Positions 25,938-34,768 of a stretch of 64,000 nucleotides of DNA are shown here, in pieces; the stretch's first letter is position 1; every line of letters begins with the position of its first letter. A program made the translations under genes and the position numbers. The stretch covers positions 1 to 64,000 of the forward strand of contig JAJPKO010000050.1 in the NCBI GenBank assembly GCA_021323655.1. The letters are read 5' to 3'. The notes under the pieces are model-generated. The model had not been told where the DNA came from, made no database searches, and saw only the letters and a program-made list of their open reading frames with translations. Source of the stretch: Acidobacteriaceae bacterium (GTDB taxonomy: Bacteria; Acidobacteriota; Terriglobia; Terriglobales; Acidobacteriaceae).

Positions 25938-27026
25938 CTACTTTTTTTCGCGGTTCATAGGAACCACCTGCACGGTGGCGTCGCGCACTTCAGTAAGAAA
26001 GCGATTGATGACGGAGCCGCGCAGAAGAACATCAAATCGCGAGCGCGCCGACTGGCCGAAGATGACGTGTGAGATGTTTTCCTTTTTGGTGAAGTTAATC
26101 AGCGCGTCGGCCACATTGGTATCGTCCAGCACGACCACCTTTGCTCCCAGGTCGCGGGCCATGCGCTGGTATTCTTCGAGGCGATGGCGCGCCTCGGGGT
26201 CTGTGTGCGCGTGGTCTCGTTGCTTGTTCACATGGACGGCATACCAGTTTGTGGCCAGGCGTCCGGCGATGCGCGCGCCGGTACGGATGATCCTTTCTGT
26301 TCCGGGGCGCGCCGAGATGCAGACCATCACCTTTTCGGGAATGGGCGCCTGTTCGAGCCCCTGCGTGCGACGGTATTCGGAGGCTGCGGTACTCACCTGT
26401 TCCGCGGTGGTACGCAGCGCCAGCTCGCGCAGCATGTTCAGATTGCCCTTGCGGAAGAAGTTGGCGAGCGCCTGTTCTACTTTTTCCGGCGCGTAGATCT
26501 TTCCTTCGCGCAGGCGTCCACGCAACTCTTCAATCGTGACGTCTACGTTGACCACCTCATTGGCGCGCTTGAGGAAGCTGTCCGGAACGGTCTCGCGGAC
26601 CTGGGTGTTGGCCGAGCGCGAGACCGCATCATTCAGCGTTTCCATGTGCTGAACGTTGATGGACGTCATTACGTTGATGCCGGCATCGAGCAGCTCCAGC
26701 ACATCTTCATAGCGCTTGCGGTTGCGCGAGCCAGGCACATTCGTATGCGCCAGCTCATCCACAATGCACGTGTGCGGATGACGCGCGAGAATCGCGTCCG
26801 GGTCCATTTCCCTGAGGGTGACGGAGCGATAGATGACTTCTTTGAGCGGAATGATTTCCAGATCGCCGATGAGCGCTGCCGTGTCTTTGCGCCCATGCGT
26901 CTCAATCAGACCGATGACCACATCCACGCCTTGCTGCTTCAGCAGGTTCGCGTCTTCCAGCATGCGGTAGGTCTTGCCGACTCCGGGAGCGGCTCCAAGA
27001 TATACGCGTAGTTTTCCGCTGCTCAT
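25938..27026 (-). CDS. stand-alone KdpD N-terminal sensor protein with UspA domain
   Basis: A 362-residue cytosolic protein equal to the N-terminal part of KdpD without membrane or kinase domains. The KdpD domain (about 5-215) has the Walker A GAAPGVGKTY, Walker B TCIVDELAHTN, and the conserved RKRYEDVLELLDAGINVMTSINVQH (broken here as RKRYEDVLELL and NVQHMETL). A universal-stress domain follows (about 230-355) with VMVCISARPG and GQSARSRFDVLLRGS. In full KdpD these parts sense K+, ATP or c-di-AMP and tune the kinase. It starts one base after the kinase stop (TGA-g-ATG), so the two are a split KdpD. No kdpFABC or kdpE is in the window, so potassium regulation is not shown. Confidence 0.9.
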   Translation of the reverse strand: MSSGKLRVYLGAAPGVGKTYRMLEDANLLKQQGVDVVIGLIETHGRKDTAALIGDLEIIPLKEVIYRSVTLREMDPDAILARHPHTCIVDELAHTNVPGSRNRKRYEDVLELLDAGINVMTSINVQHMETLNDAVSRSANTQVRETVPDSFLKRANEVVNVDVTIEELRGRLREGKIYAPEKVEQALANFFRKGNLNMLRELALRTTAEQVSTAASEYRRTQGLEQAPIPEKVMVCISARPGTERIIRTGARIAGRLATNWYAVHVNKQRDHAHTDPEARHRLEEYQRMARDLGAKVVVLDDTNVADALINFTKKENISHVIFGQSARSRFDVLLRGSVINRFLTEVRDATVQVVPMNREKK

Positions 27027-27027
27027 C

Positions 27028-28845
27028 TCAGCCTACCTCCACTTCATGCCGGGGCGCAGTGGGAGACGCAATGGGCAGGGTAAAGCTGAAGGTGGTGCCC
27101 TGACCGAGGCGGCTTTCTACGGACACCTGACCGCCCAGCGTTTCTACCAGACGGCGCACGAGCGCAAGGCCGAGGCCGGTGCCGTCAGAAGAGCCTCTAC
27201 TGGCGAAGCGGCCAAAGATGTTGGGCAGACGCTCGGCCTCAATGCCGCGTCCGCTGTCCTGTACAACGAACTGGATGCGGTCCTTTAATTCGGACGCCTT
27301 GAGACAGATTTCGCCGCCTTCCGGCGTGTAACGCAGAGCGTTTGAGAGCAGGTTGTCCATGATGCTGCGCAGGGCGCGGCGGTCGGCATTCACAAAGGAA
27401 AGGTCGGCAAATGCCTGAACCTCAATTTCAATGTTTTTCTCGCGCGCCTTTTCCCGAAAGCGATGATAGGCGTCTTCCAGCACATCAATCGGGCGCAGGC
27501 GCTCGATCTTCATCTCACGGCGGCCTGTGTCGAGTTCAGCCACTTCAATCAGGTCGGCCATGAGGTCATCGAGCCGTTCGGCTTCCTGATTGGCGTCTTC
27601 CAGAATTTCAAATTGCAGGGGACGCAGCTCTCCGGCATGTCCGCGCGTGAGCGCATAGAGGGCAAGGCGCAGGCGCTGCAAGGGATCACGCAACTTCTGC
27701 GAGGCGACGGAAAGGAAGCGCGTCTTGAAGCGGTCAATGTCGCGCATCTCCGTCACATCTTCAAGCACGGTGACGGCACCGAGCAGCTTTCCATCGGCAT
27801 CACGCATGGGCGCGGTCCGCAGGCGGTAGCTTCGCTCGGCGCTGCCGATGCGTATGGGCAGCAGCGCAGCCTCGCCTTCTCCGGTGGTCGCGCGCTGCAT
27901 GGAAACGGCATTGCGCACGGCGTTCAGGATCTTGTCCCCGCCCGGCGTGTTGGCCAGGGCCATGCGGTCGGACTTGCCGAGCAGCTCGGTTGCTGCCTGA
28001 TTGAGCTTAAGCACGTGCCCTTTGGCATCGGTGACAATGACAGGTTCAAAGATGGAGTTGATGATGGCGTCACTCAACTGCTGCTCCATCTGGCGGCGGC
28101 CGGATTCGGTCTCGCGCAGGTCGCGCAGGCGGATGGCCATGCGATTGATCTCCGTGCCGAGCGCGCCGAGGTCGTCGTTCATGGTCCATTCAATGCGCCG
28201 GTGCAGGTCTCCATGGCCGATCTGCTGCGCTGTTCTGGTGGTGGCACGGATGGGCCGGATGACCAGAAATGCCGTAATGGAAGAAATGGCGAGGGCCACG
28301 AAGAGGCTGAATCCGGAAATCGCGATCAGGCGCGCGCGCAGCATGGAGCGTTCATGGTCGAGATCAGCCATGAGAGAAGCGCGCTGCAAAAACAGATTGC
28401 GCAGATTGTCGGAAAGCCCCTCATCAATGTTGTCCAGTTGAGGGCGAAAGACATTGCCTGCCAGGTCGCGCCACGCATCCTGATGGTTCAGGTCATCGCG
28501 GAGCCGCTCCACGACCTGCTTGTGTCTTTGCGCCAGCGCACTTAAAGGTGGCGCCTGTGTATGCGCGGCCGCGACAAAGCGCTGCTCGGTCACTTCAGCC
28601 TGTGCCAGAAGCTGGTTGTAGATGGGGCGTTCCGGGTGTGACGCCAGGGTACCGGTGAGCACCTGTTCGCGAGCCAGCGAGGCCTGAATCTGCGAGAGCG
28701 CGCTTACGGCGGAATCCTCGGCCTGCTGCTGCTCGTCGAGCGCAGAGAGATGCACGAAGGAGTGGCGCACGAGCATGCCCAGTCCGCCAACCAACGCAAT
28801 CAGGAGCAGGAATCCGAGGATTAGTCTCTGATAAAGGCCCAGCAT
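27028..28845 (-). CDS. membrane histidine-kinase-like protein (HAMP-PAS-HATPase) lacking the H-box His
   Basis: A 605-residue protein: TM1 about 7-27, an extracytoplasmic four-helix-type domain about 30-170, TM2 about 173-195, HAMP about 196-250, PAS about 255-365, DHp and HATPase. The catalytic ATP-binding boxes are complete: N-box DNLLSNALRYTP (497-508), G1 DSGRGIE (530-536), F-box, G2 GTGLGLAL (555-562). The H-box reads FLSVASQKLRDPLQ: position 383, normally the phospho-accepting His, is Gln (CAG at 27697-27699). It cannot autophosphorylate in the standard way. Followed at one base by the KdpD-like sensor. No response regulator is adjacent. Confidence 0.9.
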   Translation of the reverse strand: MLGLYQRLILGFLLLIALVGGLGMLVRHSFVHLSALDEQQQAEDSAVSALSQIQASLAREQVLTGTLASHPERPIYNQLLAQAEVTEQRFVAAAHTQAPPLSALAQRHKQVVERLRDDLNHQDAWRDLAGNVFRPQLDNIDEGLSDNLRNLFLQRASLMADLDHERSMLRARLIAISGFSLFVALAISSITAFLVIRPIRATTRTAQQIGHGDLHRRIEWTMNDDLGALGTEINRMAIRLRDLRETESGRRQMEQQLSDAIINSIFEPVIVTDAKGHVLKLNQAATELLGKSDRMALANTPGGDKILNAVRNAVSMQRATTGEGEAALLPIRIGSAERSYRLRTAPMRDADGKLLGAVTVLEDVTEMRDIDRFKTRFLSVASQKLRDPLQRLRLALYALTRGHAGELRPLQFEILEDANQEAERLDDLMADLIEVAELDTGRREMKIERLRPIDVLEDAYHRFREKAREKNIEIEVQAFADLSFVNADRRALRSIMDNLLSNALRYTPEGGEICLKASELKDRIQFVVQDSGRGIEAERLPNIFGRFASRGSSDGTGLGLALVRRLVETLGGQVSVESRLGQGTTFSFTLPIASPTAPRHEVEVG

Positions 28846-28898
28846 GAAGAATGGCTACAGGATACAGGGTATAGCCTATCTGTGCTTATCTGTGCTTT

Positions 28899-30314
28899 TT
28901 ACAGTACCTGCGAATTTACGTCCGGGTCGGGATGGAACTGCACTTCGCGCATGGCGTGGGCGAGTTCGCGGTTCTTCATAAACTGCTCCCAGACGAAGCC
29001 GGTGCGGAGGTTCTCGGCCATCAGTACGCTGATGCCCTGGTCAATGCCCAGAATGTCCGGCGCATACCAGTTGGCTTTGGGGTTGAAGGCGTCCACGAAG
29101 CCGTAGCGCGTCCAGACCCTGTCACCGTATTTCTCGCGCATATGCAGCAGAACGTGCGAGCACTCAGCGGGAAGAAAGGGCAGAGACCCGGCGCAGGCGC
29201 ACGGGACGATGGTTCCGTCCAGAGGGCCGATGGCTGGGGGGCCGCCCCATACGCGGTATCCTTCGCGGGAGTCAGAAGCGGTGATGCCCCAGAGGTCCTG
29301 ATCAATCCAGGAGAACTTGCTCCCGATGATCATGCACCAGAGCTGGTGGACGCGGGTGGCGGCAATGGAGTTGGTGAAGTAGTTGGCGTGCAGGTCGCGC
29401 TGATTGCGATAGTCACACCAGGCGTGCGCGTACTGGTGAATAAAGAGCGGAGCAAGTCCGCTGATGTAGTTGATACCGCCGAACTGCACCAGAGGGCGCT
29501 GGAGCGCATTCCAGGTCTCTGCCGGAATGGGATGCGTGGGCGAGCCGATGGCCAGCAGATACATGGTCATCAGCTCGGAGTAGATGTCCCAGCGGTGCTT
29601 GAGGAAGCCGAGGTCTGGCAGCCAGCCCATGGAAAGCGTTGTGCCGCCGTTGAGCATCCATGGCCAGTTAATGCGGCGGTAGAAGGTGGTGGCCAGCGCT
29701 TCGATGCGCGGATTGCCCTCAAAATATTGCCGGCAGGTGAGCACGCCGCAGAGCAGCAGAGCGGTGTCAATGGAGGAAAGCTCGCTGCCAAACATACGCT
29801 GGCCGCTTTCCATGTCAATAAAGTGGTAGAGAAAGCCGTGCTCGTGCGGGCACTCTTCGAGCAGAAAGGCCAGCGTTTTTTCGACGCGCTCTTCGCATTG
29901 CAGCTTCGGCAGATAGTTACGCTTTGAGGCGATGCAGAGAGCGGTGAGGCCGAATCCGGTGGCGGCGATGCTGGCCACCCTGCCGAGGGAGCGGCCTACG
30001 GCCGGAGCGCGGTCACGCACGAGGCCAGTTTTGGGGTGCGCCTCATTGTAGAAGAAGTCGCATCCCCGACCTTCGAGGTCGTCCAGAAGGGCGTCAGCCT
30101 GTTTGGAAACCTGAGTGAGCGGGCGGTTGATGAAGACGCCCACGCCTCGCTGATACTGCTGGGCCGCTTCGGCTTCTGTCTGTGGCTGCTGGCCGGGTTT
30201 TACCGGAGGCGGCTGCGGCTGGTTCTGCCCGATGGCTGGTACGCCCAAAGCCAGCATGCTGGAGGCACCGGCATTGCGCAGGAGATCACGGCGGGTTATG
30301 CGAGAACGTGGCAA
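28899..30314 (-). CDS. glucoamylase-like family protein (PF10091; GH144-type), Tat-exported
   Basis: A 471-residue protein with a twin-arginine-like leader (TRRDLLRNAGASSMLALG). The mature part is an (alpha/alpha)6-type glycosidase: DALLDDLEGRGCDFFYNEAHP, GLVRDRAP, SSIDTALLLCGVLT, WDIYSELMTMYLLAIGSP, WGITASDSREGYRVWGGPP, DGTIVPCACAGSLPFLP and RYGFVDAFNP. This series matches the glycoamylase-like family that includes GH144 endo-beta-1,2-glucanases; the exact substrate here is inference. A Gln/Pro-rich linker (about 30-48) follows the leader. It lies 53 bases upstream of the kinase gene on the same strand, suggesting that sugar uptake or degradation and the sensor pair may be co-transcribed. 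Confidence 0.82.
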   Translation of the reverse strand: MPRSRITRRDLLRNAGASSMLALGVPAIGQNQPQPPPVKPGQQPQTEAEAAQQYQRGVGVFINRPLTQVSKQADALLDDLEGRGCDFFYNEAHPKTGLVRDRAPAVGRSLGRVASIAATGFGLTALCIASKRNYLPKLQCEERVEKTLAFLLEECPHEHGFLYHFIDMESGQRMFGSELSSIDTALLLCGVLTCRQYFEGNPRIEALATTFYRRINWPWMLNGGTTLSMGWLPDLGFLKHRWDIYSELMTMYLLAIGSPTHPIPAETWNALQRPLVQFGGINYISGLAPLFIHQYAHAWCDYRNQRDLHANYFTNSIAATRVHQLWCMIIGSKFSWIDQDLWGITASDSREGYRVWGGPPAIGPLDGTIVPCACAGSLPFLPAECSHVLLHMREKYGDRVWTRYGFVDAFNPKANWYAPDILGIDQGISVLMAENLRTGFVWEQFMKNRELAHAMREVQFHPDPDVNSQVL

Positions 30315-30460
30315 AGCTCTACCAGAGTGATTTTAAAGGCAGTTCGGGGCCGTGGAGCCCCTCCCCCACTTTTGTACGAGAACCGTTTGTTTTCAATGAC
30401 TTACGAATTCATCTCTATATAGATATTGTTTATTTCCAAAGACTTACGCTGCAAAACACG

Positions 30461-30496
30461 AAGGGCATAGTCCGTTGGGATGCGACTATGCCTTTC
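30461..30496 (-). terminator. terminator-like hairpin after the outer-membrane barrel gene
   Basis: A 9-bp stem GGCATAGTC/GACTATGCC with an 11-base loop lies about 34 bases beyond the stop of the minus-strand gene ending at 30526. Reading that strand, a CTTCGTGTTTT run follows. It is a reasonable intrinsic terminator. Confidence 0.55.
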
Positions 30497-30525
30497 GTTG
30501 GCAGAATAACAGGGTTGTCAAGAGG

Positions 30526-31113
30526 TCAGAATCTGAGATATGCGCCCAGCATCGGTTCAGCGGTGTGGGTGAAGGCGCCGGTAGATGAAAAGGCGTGGGT
30601 CAGGTCTGGGGCGTGGTAGAGATTTCCGCGATACTGGAAGCGCAGGCCTAAGTGGGGGATGACGGTCCAGTCCACGCCCGCTCCATAGACGAAGACAGGT
30701 TTGGTTTCGCTGCGGCTGCCCGGCTGGTCGCTGTTCGGACGGAAGAAGATGAGGCCGCCTCCGGCGAGAACAAAGGGCTTGAGCATCAGGACGGGGAAGG
30801 AGACGACCCAGTCGGCGCCGACCTCATGGGCGTTGGCCTTAATGCTTTGCAGATTGTTGTAGTTCTGGTCGGCGCGGTTCCAGGAGTAGTTCAGCTCGTA
30901 ACCAACGAGCGGATTGGAGATGTGCCTCAGCTCCAGCAGGAACCCGGCGGCGTTCGAGGGGCTCTGGACGGTACCGTTGCCCTCGGTTGTTCCGCTGAAG
31001 GCGCCGTAGAAGCTGACTGCCGCGTCGGTTTGTGCGCGGGCGGAGATGGAAAGCCCGGTGATGATCAGGGTGAAAAGGAAAAAAGAGCGGAAGATGAACA
31101 ATAAAGGCCTCAT
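30526..31113 (-). CDS. small outer-membrane beta-barrel protein
   Basis: A 195-residue protein starting at the ATG at 31113 (MRPLLFIFRSFFLFTLIITG). A signal peptide ends near SARAQ. The rest alternates short amphipathic strands (VSFYGAFSG, GFLLELRHIS, VGYELNYSWNR, PFVLAGGGLIFF, VFVYGAGVDWTV, LGLRFQYRGNLY) and ends with MLGAYLRF, an aromatic C-terminus expected for BAM-inserted barrels. It looks like an OmpA/OmpX-type 8-stranded barrel common in Acidobacteriota; no binding partner can be named. An upstream frame extension to 31221 is not family-like. Confidence 0.7.
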   Translation of the reverse strand: MRPLLFIFRSFFLFTLIITGLSISARAQTDAAVSFYGAFSGTTEGNGTVQSPSNAAGFLLELRHISNPLVGYELNYSWNRADQNYNNLQSIKANAHEVGADWVVSFPVLMLKPFVLAGGGLIFFRPNSDQPGSRSETKPVFVYGAGVDWTVIPHLGLRFQYRGNLYHAPDLTHAFSSTGAFTHTAEPMLGAYLRF

Positions 31114-31531
31114 AGTGTTTACTTTGACGCAAAACGAGGAGGAAAAGCAGTATTGAATGAGGCACAAGCGTGTGAGAGACGGAAAACTGCATCCCGACTG
31201 TGTCCTTTTTAGACAGGGCAAAGCTGCGTGTCAGGCCAGGCTGACGCAACAGTAGTATTGGTCCGCAACCGGGAGATAAATCTTCAGGCATAAAACCATT
31301 TCGATACATCTGCGAATAAATTTATTTTTCGGGTATTGACGTGGGGATGGACCGGGGCTAATCTGAGCGCAATACGGGCCGAATTTTGGTGCATTCCGCC
31401 AATCCGACGCTCTGGCAGCCGCATCTAAAAGGTGTGGTGCCAATCCGTTTGATACCCGTTACCAAACCCCTAAAATTCACTTCTTGCATGTTGACGGCCT
31501 GGCCGGCAACAGGAGGTTGTCTCTCCGCTTG
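31114..31531. other. divergent intergenic region between barrel gene and phoH
   Basis: 418 bases with no convincing gene. It holds the phoH promoter (31336-31364) and a leader of about 160 bases before the phoH ATG, plus an unidentified promoter for the minus-strand barrel gene. An AGGAGG at 31511-31516 is too far from the phoH ATG to be ideal. Confidence 0.45.
31336..31364 (+). promoter_or_regulatory. predicted sigma70-type promoter of phoH
   Basis: TTGACG (31336-31341), a 17-base spacer and TAATCT (31359-31364). The -35 box matches consensus at 5 of 6 positions and the -10 fits TAnnnT. Transcription would start near 31371, leaving a leader of about 160 bases. Confidence 0.5.
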
Positions 31532-32542
31532 ATGAAAAAATCCCTGGAAATCACGCCTAACCTTGAGCCCCTTTTCGGGACCCGCGATGAAAATCTGAGA
31601 TTGATGGAAGATGGCCTGAGCGTGCGCATTGATCTGAAATCAGACGCCGTGCAGGTGGAAGGTCCGCAGGAGGGCCTTGCCCGTGTGGAGCGCATCTTTC
31701 AAGACTATGAGCACCTGCGCCGCAATGGTGTGAACCTGCACAATGGCGAGCTGAATGGAATGCTGCGCCTGGTGGTGGCTGATTCTTCGGTGACGCTGCG
31801 CGGGCTGGTGGAAAGCGGCAGGCAGCGGTCGGCGGGAATCAAGCGGATGGTGCAGCCGCGCTCGCTGAACCAGCGCCACTATGTGGAAGCGATTGAGCAG
31901 ACGGACATGGTGTTTGGCATTGGCCCGGCAGGTACGGGCAAGACGTATCTGGCGGTGGCGATGGCAGCCTCGGCACTGCTGGCCAAGAAAGTCAGTCGGA
32001 TAGTGCTGGTGCGTCCGGCGGTGGAAGCGGGCGAGCGGCTGGGATTTTTGCCGGGCAGTTTGCAGGAGAAGGTGGACCCCTATCTTCGGCCTTTGTATGA
32101 CGCGCTGTATGACCTGCTGGAGCCGGAGCGGGTGGACAAGATGCTGGAGCGCAACGTGATTGAAGTAGCTCCTCTGGCCTTTATGCGCGGACGCACGCTG
32201 AATGACTCGTTCATCATTATGGATGAGGCGCAGAACACGACCAGCGAGCAGATGAAGATGTTTCTGACGCGCCTGGGCAACAACTCAAAGGCAGTGATTA
32301 CGGGCGATGTGACGCAGATTGATCTGCCGAATCCGCGCAAGTCGGGATTGATTGAGGCAATGGGCGTGCTGGAGGGGGTGGATGGCATCCGCTTTATCCA
32401 CTTTGAGGATGGGGACGTGGTGCGGCACCATCTGGTGCAACGGATTATTCGCGCGTATGACAGTTTTGGGCGGGCGCAGCAGGAGCTCCCGCTGGGCATT
32501 CCGGCCACGGAGGAGACGCGCACATCACTGAAGCCGCAGTAA
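31532..32542 (+). CDS. phoH: PhoH family ATPase
   Basis: A 336-residue cytosolic P-loop protein (ATG at 31532; TTG codons upstream at 31484, 31517 and 31529 are in frame and could also serve). An N-terminal KH-like part is followed by Walker A GPAGTGKTYLAVAMA, VLVRPAVEAGERLGFLPG, the conserved LRPLYDALYDLL, Walker B DSFIIMDEAQN and ITGDVTQIDLP. Family members are linked to RNA metabolism and phosphate or stress responses; the exact activity is unsettled. It heads the phoH-ybeY-corC gene order found in many bacteria, in which YbeY matures 16S rRNA. The stop is 49 bases before ybeY. Confidence 0.95.
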   Translation: MKKSLEITPNLEPLFGTRDENLRLMEDGLSVRIDLKSDAVQVEGPQEGLARVERIFQDYEHLRRNGVNLHNGELNGMLRLVVADSSVTLRGLVESGRQRSAGIKRMVQPRSLNQRHYVEAIEQTDMVFGIGPAGTGKTYLAVAMAASALLAKKVSRIVLVRPAVEAGERLGFLPGSLQEKVDPYLRPLYDALYDLLEPERVDKMLERNVIEVAPLAFMRGRTLNDSFIIMDEAQNTTSEQMKMFLTRLGNNSKAVITGDVTQIDLPNPRKSGLIEAMGVLEGVDGIRFIHFEDGDVVRHHLVQRIIRAYDSFGRAQQELPLGIPATEETRTSLKPQ

Positions 32543-32591
32543 TTTGCGATAATTTTTCTGGGGAGGGCTGCTTTGGCCCTCCTCATTCTTC

Positions 32592-33083
32592 ATGATCCTG
32601 ATAGAGCCTGATGCCGATACTTCTGAAAACCGCAAGGCGCTGAAGATGCGCGAGCTGCGCAGCTTTGTGCGAAAGGCGACGAAAGCTGCGGGGCTGCATG
32701 GGGAAGTTTCCGTGCTGCTGGCGACGGACGCGAGTATTCGCACGCTGAACCGGGAGTTCCGGAAGAAGAACAAGGCGACGGATGTGCTTTCCTTTCCGGT
32801 GGACCCGGAGCATCCAGACCCCAGGGTAGCGGGCGACCTGGCCATTTCACTGGACACGGCGAGAAAGCAGGCGGAGGAGCATGGCCATTCCCTGCAAACG
32901 GAGCTGAAAATCCTGCTGCTGCATGGAGTGCTGCATCTGGCTGGATATGACCATGAGGCTGACACGGGGCAGATGGCGCGCAAGGAAAAGGCACTCCGGA
33001 CGGAGCTTGGCTTACCGGTGGGGCTGATCCAAAGAAGTCAGGTGGGGAGAAGTGCGGTGAAAAGCAAAGGCGGCGCGCGATGA
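32592..33083 (+). CDS. ybeY: rRNA maturation endoribonuclease YbeY
   Basis: A 163-residue zinc-dependent endonuclease for 16S rRNA 3'-end maturation and ribosome quality control. The metal motif HGVLHLAGYDH (H-x3-H-x5-H) is intact, as are LNREFRKKNKATDVLSFP and GDLAISLDTA. The C-terminus is extended by a basic tail (RSAVKSKGGAR). The stop overlaps the next ATG by four bases (ATGA, 33080-33083), so it is coupled to the CNNM/CorC gene. Confidence 0.96.
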   Translation: MILIEPDADTSENRKALKMRELRSFVRKATKAAGLHGEVSVLLATDASIRTLNREFRKKNKATDVLSFPVDPEHPDPRVAGDLAISLDTARKQAEEHGHSLQTELKILLLHGVLHLAGYDHEADTGQMARKEKALRTELGLPVGLIQRSQVGRSAVKSKGGAR

Positions 33084-34372
33084 TGTTTGCGGCCGCAGTG
33101 GCGATTGCGTTTTTGCTGGTGGTGCTGACGCTGGCCTCGTATGTAGACCGCATTTATTCGGAGATGGGCAAGTTTCTGGCGCGGGAGTTCCAGCAAAATC
33201 TGGATGCTTGGGAAGAGCTGGTGGAGCCGCGGATCGGGCTGAGCCGCGACCATCTGGCGATTTCCGCCGCGGTGCTTTCGCAGCTTTCCCTGGCGTGCCT
33301 GACGCTGCTGTTTGGAATGCTGCTGTTTGTGCGGAACTCGGCAGCGGACCGCGTGACGATTCCGGAGATTGCGCAGGCGATTTTTGGGGTAGTGCTGGTG
33401 ATTGTGCTGTTCAACCGGCTGCTGCCCTATGTGCTGTTTGTGCGCACGCGCGGGTTATGGGTGGCGCGGGTGCGGTGGTTTTTGCGGCTGCTGTTTTACA
33501 TGGTGCTGCCTGTGACCTTCTTTATGGGGTTCCTCTCTTCGATTGCAGCGCTGGTGGAAACTCCGAAGCGGGAGGAAGAGGATGACGCATCAGAGGCGGT
33601 AGAGGCGCTGATTGAAGCGGGCGAGGAAGAGGGCATTCTGGAGGAGAGTGACCGCGAGCTGGTGCGATCGGCGGTGGAGTTTGGCGACAAGGTGGTGCGC
33701 GAGGTGATGACTCCCAGGCCGGAGATGATTGCGATTGCGGGCCGGGAGACGCTGGAAGAGCTGCTGAAGCTGATTGAGAAGCATCCGGTGTCGCGCGTGC
33801 CGGTGTATGACGGATCGCTGGACCAGATTACGGGGATTGCCTTTGCGCATGACCTGCTGCGGATCCCGGATGACGTGGCGCGGACGCGGACGGTGGACAG
33901 TATTCAGCGTGAGGCGGCGTTTGTTCCTGAAACCAAGAAGGTAAATGAGCTGCTGCGCGAGATGCAGCGCGAGAAGCAGCACATGCGCATTGTGGTGGAC
34001 GAATATGGCGGCGTGGCCGGCCTGGTGACGATTGAAGACCTGCTGGAAGAGCTGGTTGGCTCCATTGCCGATGAGCATGAGACGGACGAGCTGGAGACAC
34101 CGAAGCGGGAGGGAGACGGCGCGTGGCTGGTGCCGGGGAGCCTGGAAGTGACGCGGCTCGAGGACCTGTACGGAGACCACTGGCAGATGCCGGAAGAGTA
34201 TGAAGCGACGACGGTAGGCGGGCTGGTGAGCGAGATTGCCGGGCGGATTCCGCTGCCGGGCGAAGTGGTGGAAGAAGACGGGCTGCGGTTTGAGGTGCTG
34301 TCTTCGACAGACCGGCTGATTGAGCGGCTGCGCATCTCACGCAAACAGGAAAACGCGGTCACGCCCGGGTAG
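33080..34372 (+). CDS. CNNM/CorC-HlyC family membrane protein
   Basis: A 430-residue protein. An N-terminal membrane domain (about 1-170, DUF21-like, with at least three long hydrophobic segments) is followed by a helical linker (EEDDASEAVEALIEAGEEEGIL). A CBS pair (VMTPRPEMIAIAG, SRVPVYDGSLDQITGIAFAHD) and a C-terminal CorC_HlyC domain (WLVPGSLEVTRLEDLYG, TVGGLVSEIAGRIPLPGE) complete it. Members are implicated in Mg2+/Co2+ efflux or homeostasis. It is the third gene of the phoH-ybeY operon. Its 3' end overlaps the convergent VKOR gene by 14 bases. Confidence 0.92.
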   Translation: MMFAAAVAIAFLLVVLTLASYVDRIYSEMGKFLAREFQQNLDAWEELVEPRIGLSRDHLAISAAVLSQLSLACLTLLFGMLLFVRNSAADRVTIPEIAQAIFGVVLVIVLFNRLLPYVLFVRTRGLWVARVRWFLRLLFYMVLPVTFFMGFLSSIAALVETPKREEEDDASEAVEALIEAGEEEGILEESDRELVRSAVEFGDKVVREVMTPRPEMIAIAGRETLEELLKLIEKHPVSRVPVYDGSLDQITGIAFAHDLLRIPDDVARTRTVDSIQREAAFVPETKKVNELLREMQREKQHMRIVVDEYGGVAGLVTIEDLLEELVGSIADEHETDELETPKREGDGAWLVPGSLEVTRLEDLYGDHWQMPEEYEATTVGGLVSEIAGRIPLPGEVVEEDGLRFEVLSSTDRLIERLRISRKQENAVTPG

Positions 34373-34754
34373 GACGCAGCGCGGCAATGATGGCCAGCAA
34401 CGTGATGAGGGCGATGATGGCCTGCGAGATGACACAGTAGAGGCACCAGACCTCAAGGATGCGCGCTTCAATACTGGTGAGATAAAGCGCGTAGGCGAGA
34501 CCGCCAAGTGAAGCGACCGCCAGCAGGCGGTAACGGCGGGCGAGTGCGAGGATGGCGAGGATGGCGTATCCGATGATGCCGATGGCCGCGACCGGAAAGC
34601 CGTGAAACATGGAGTAGCGGCTGTGGTTTACGACACCACAGTCCCAGTGCGCGTTGATGTCGCAGGGCTGCACGTCGGTCACATAGTGGACACGCAGGGC
34701 GAGCGTGGAGACGATGAGTCCGGCGAGGGCGAGGATGGCAATGATATAACGCAT
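34359..34754 (-). CDS. vitamin K epoxide reductase (VKOR) family protein
   Basis: A 131-residue four-helix membrane protein that reoxidises periplasmic disulphide catalysts using quinones (the DsbB analogue). Counting from the in-frame GTG at 34760, the loop cysteines are C33 and C41 (QPCDINAHWDCGVVNHS) and the quinone-site pair is C106-x2-C109 (WCLYC). The conserved Ser/Asn-rich loop and FPVAAIGIIGYA are present. The ATG at 34754 is preferred. It is divergent from a DsbA-like thioredoxin gene only 35 bases away, which strongly supports a joint oxidative-folding role. Confidence 0.92.
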   Translation of the reverse strand: MRYIIAILALAGLIVSTLALRVHYVTDVQPCDINAHWDCGVVNHSRYSMFHGFPVAAIGIIGYAILAILALARRYRLLAVASLGGLAYALYLTSIEARILEVWCLYCVISQAIIALITLLAIIAALRPTRA

Positions 34755-34768
34755 TGGCACCAGTCTAA

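Noticed and set aside
27463-28545. 360-codon open frame on the plus strand
   Set aside because: Antisense of the kinase; its His/Gln-rich protein has no domain pattern.
28877-28896. tandem TATCTGTGCT repeat before the kinase gene
   Set aside because: Only two 10-base units; too little to call a functional repeat.
28932-29927. 331-codon open frame on the plus strand
   Set aside because: Antisense of the GH144-like gene.
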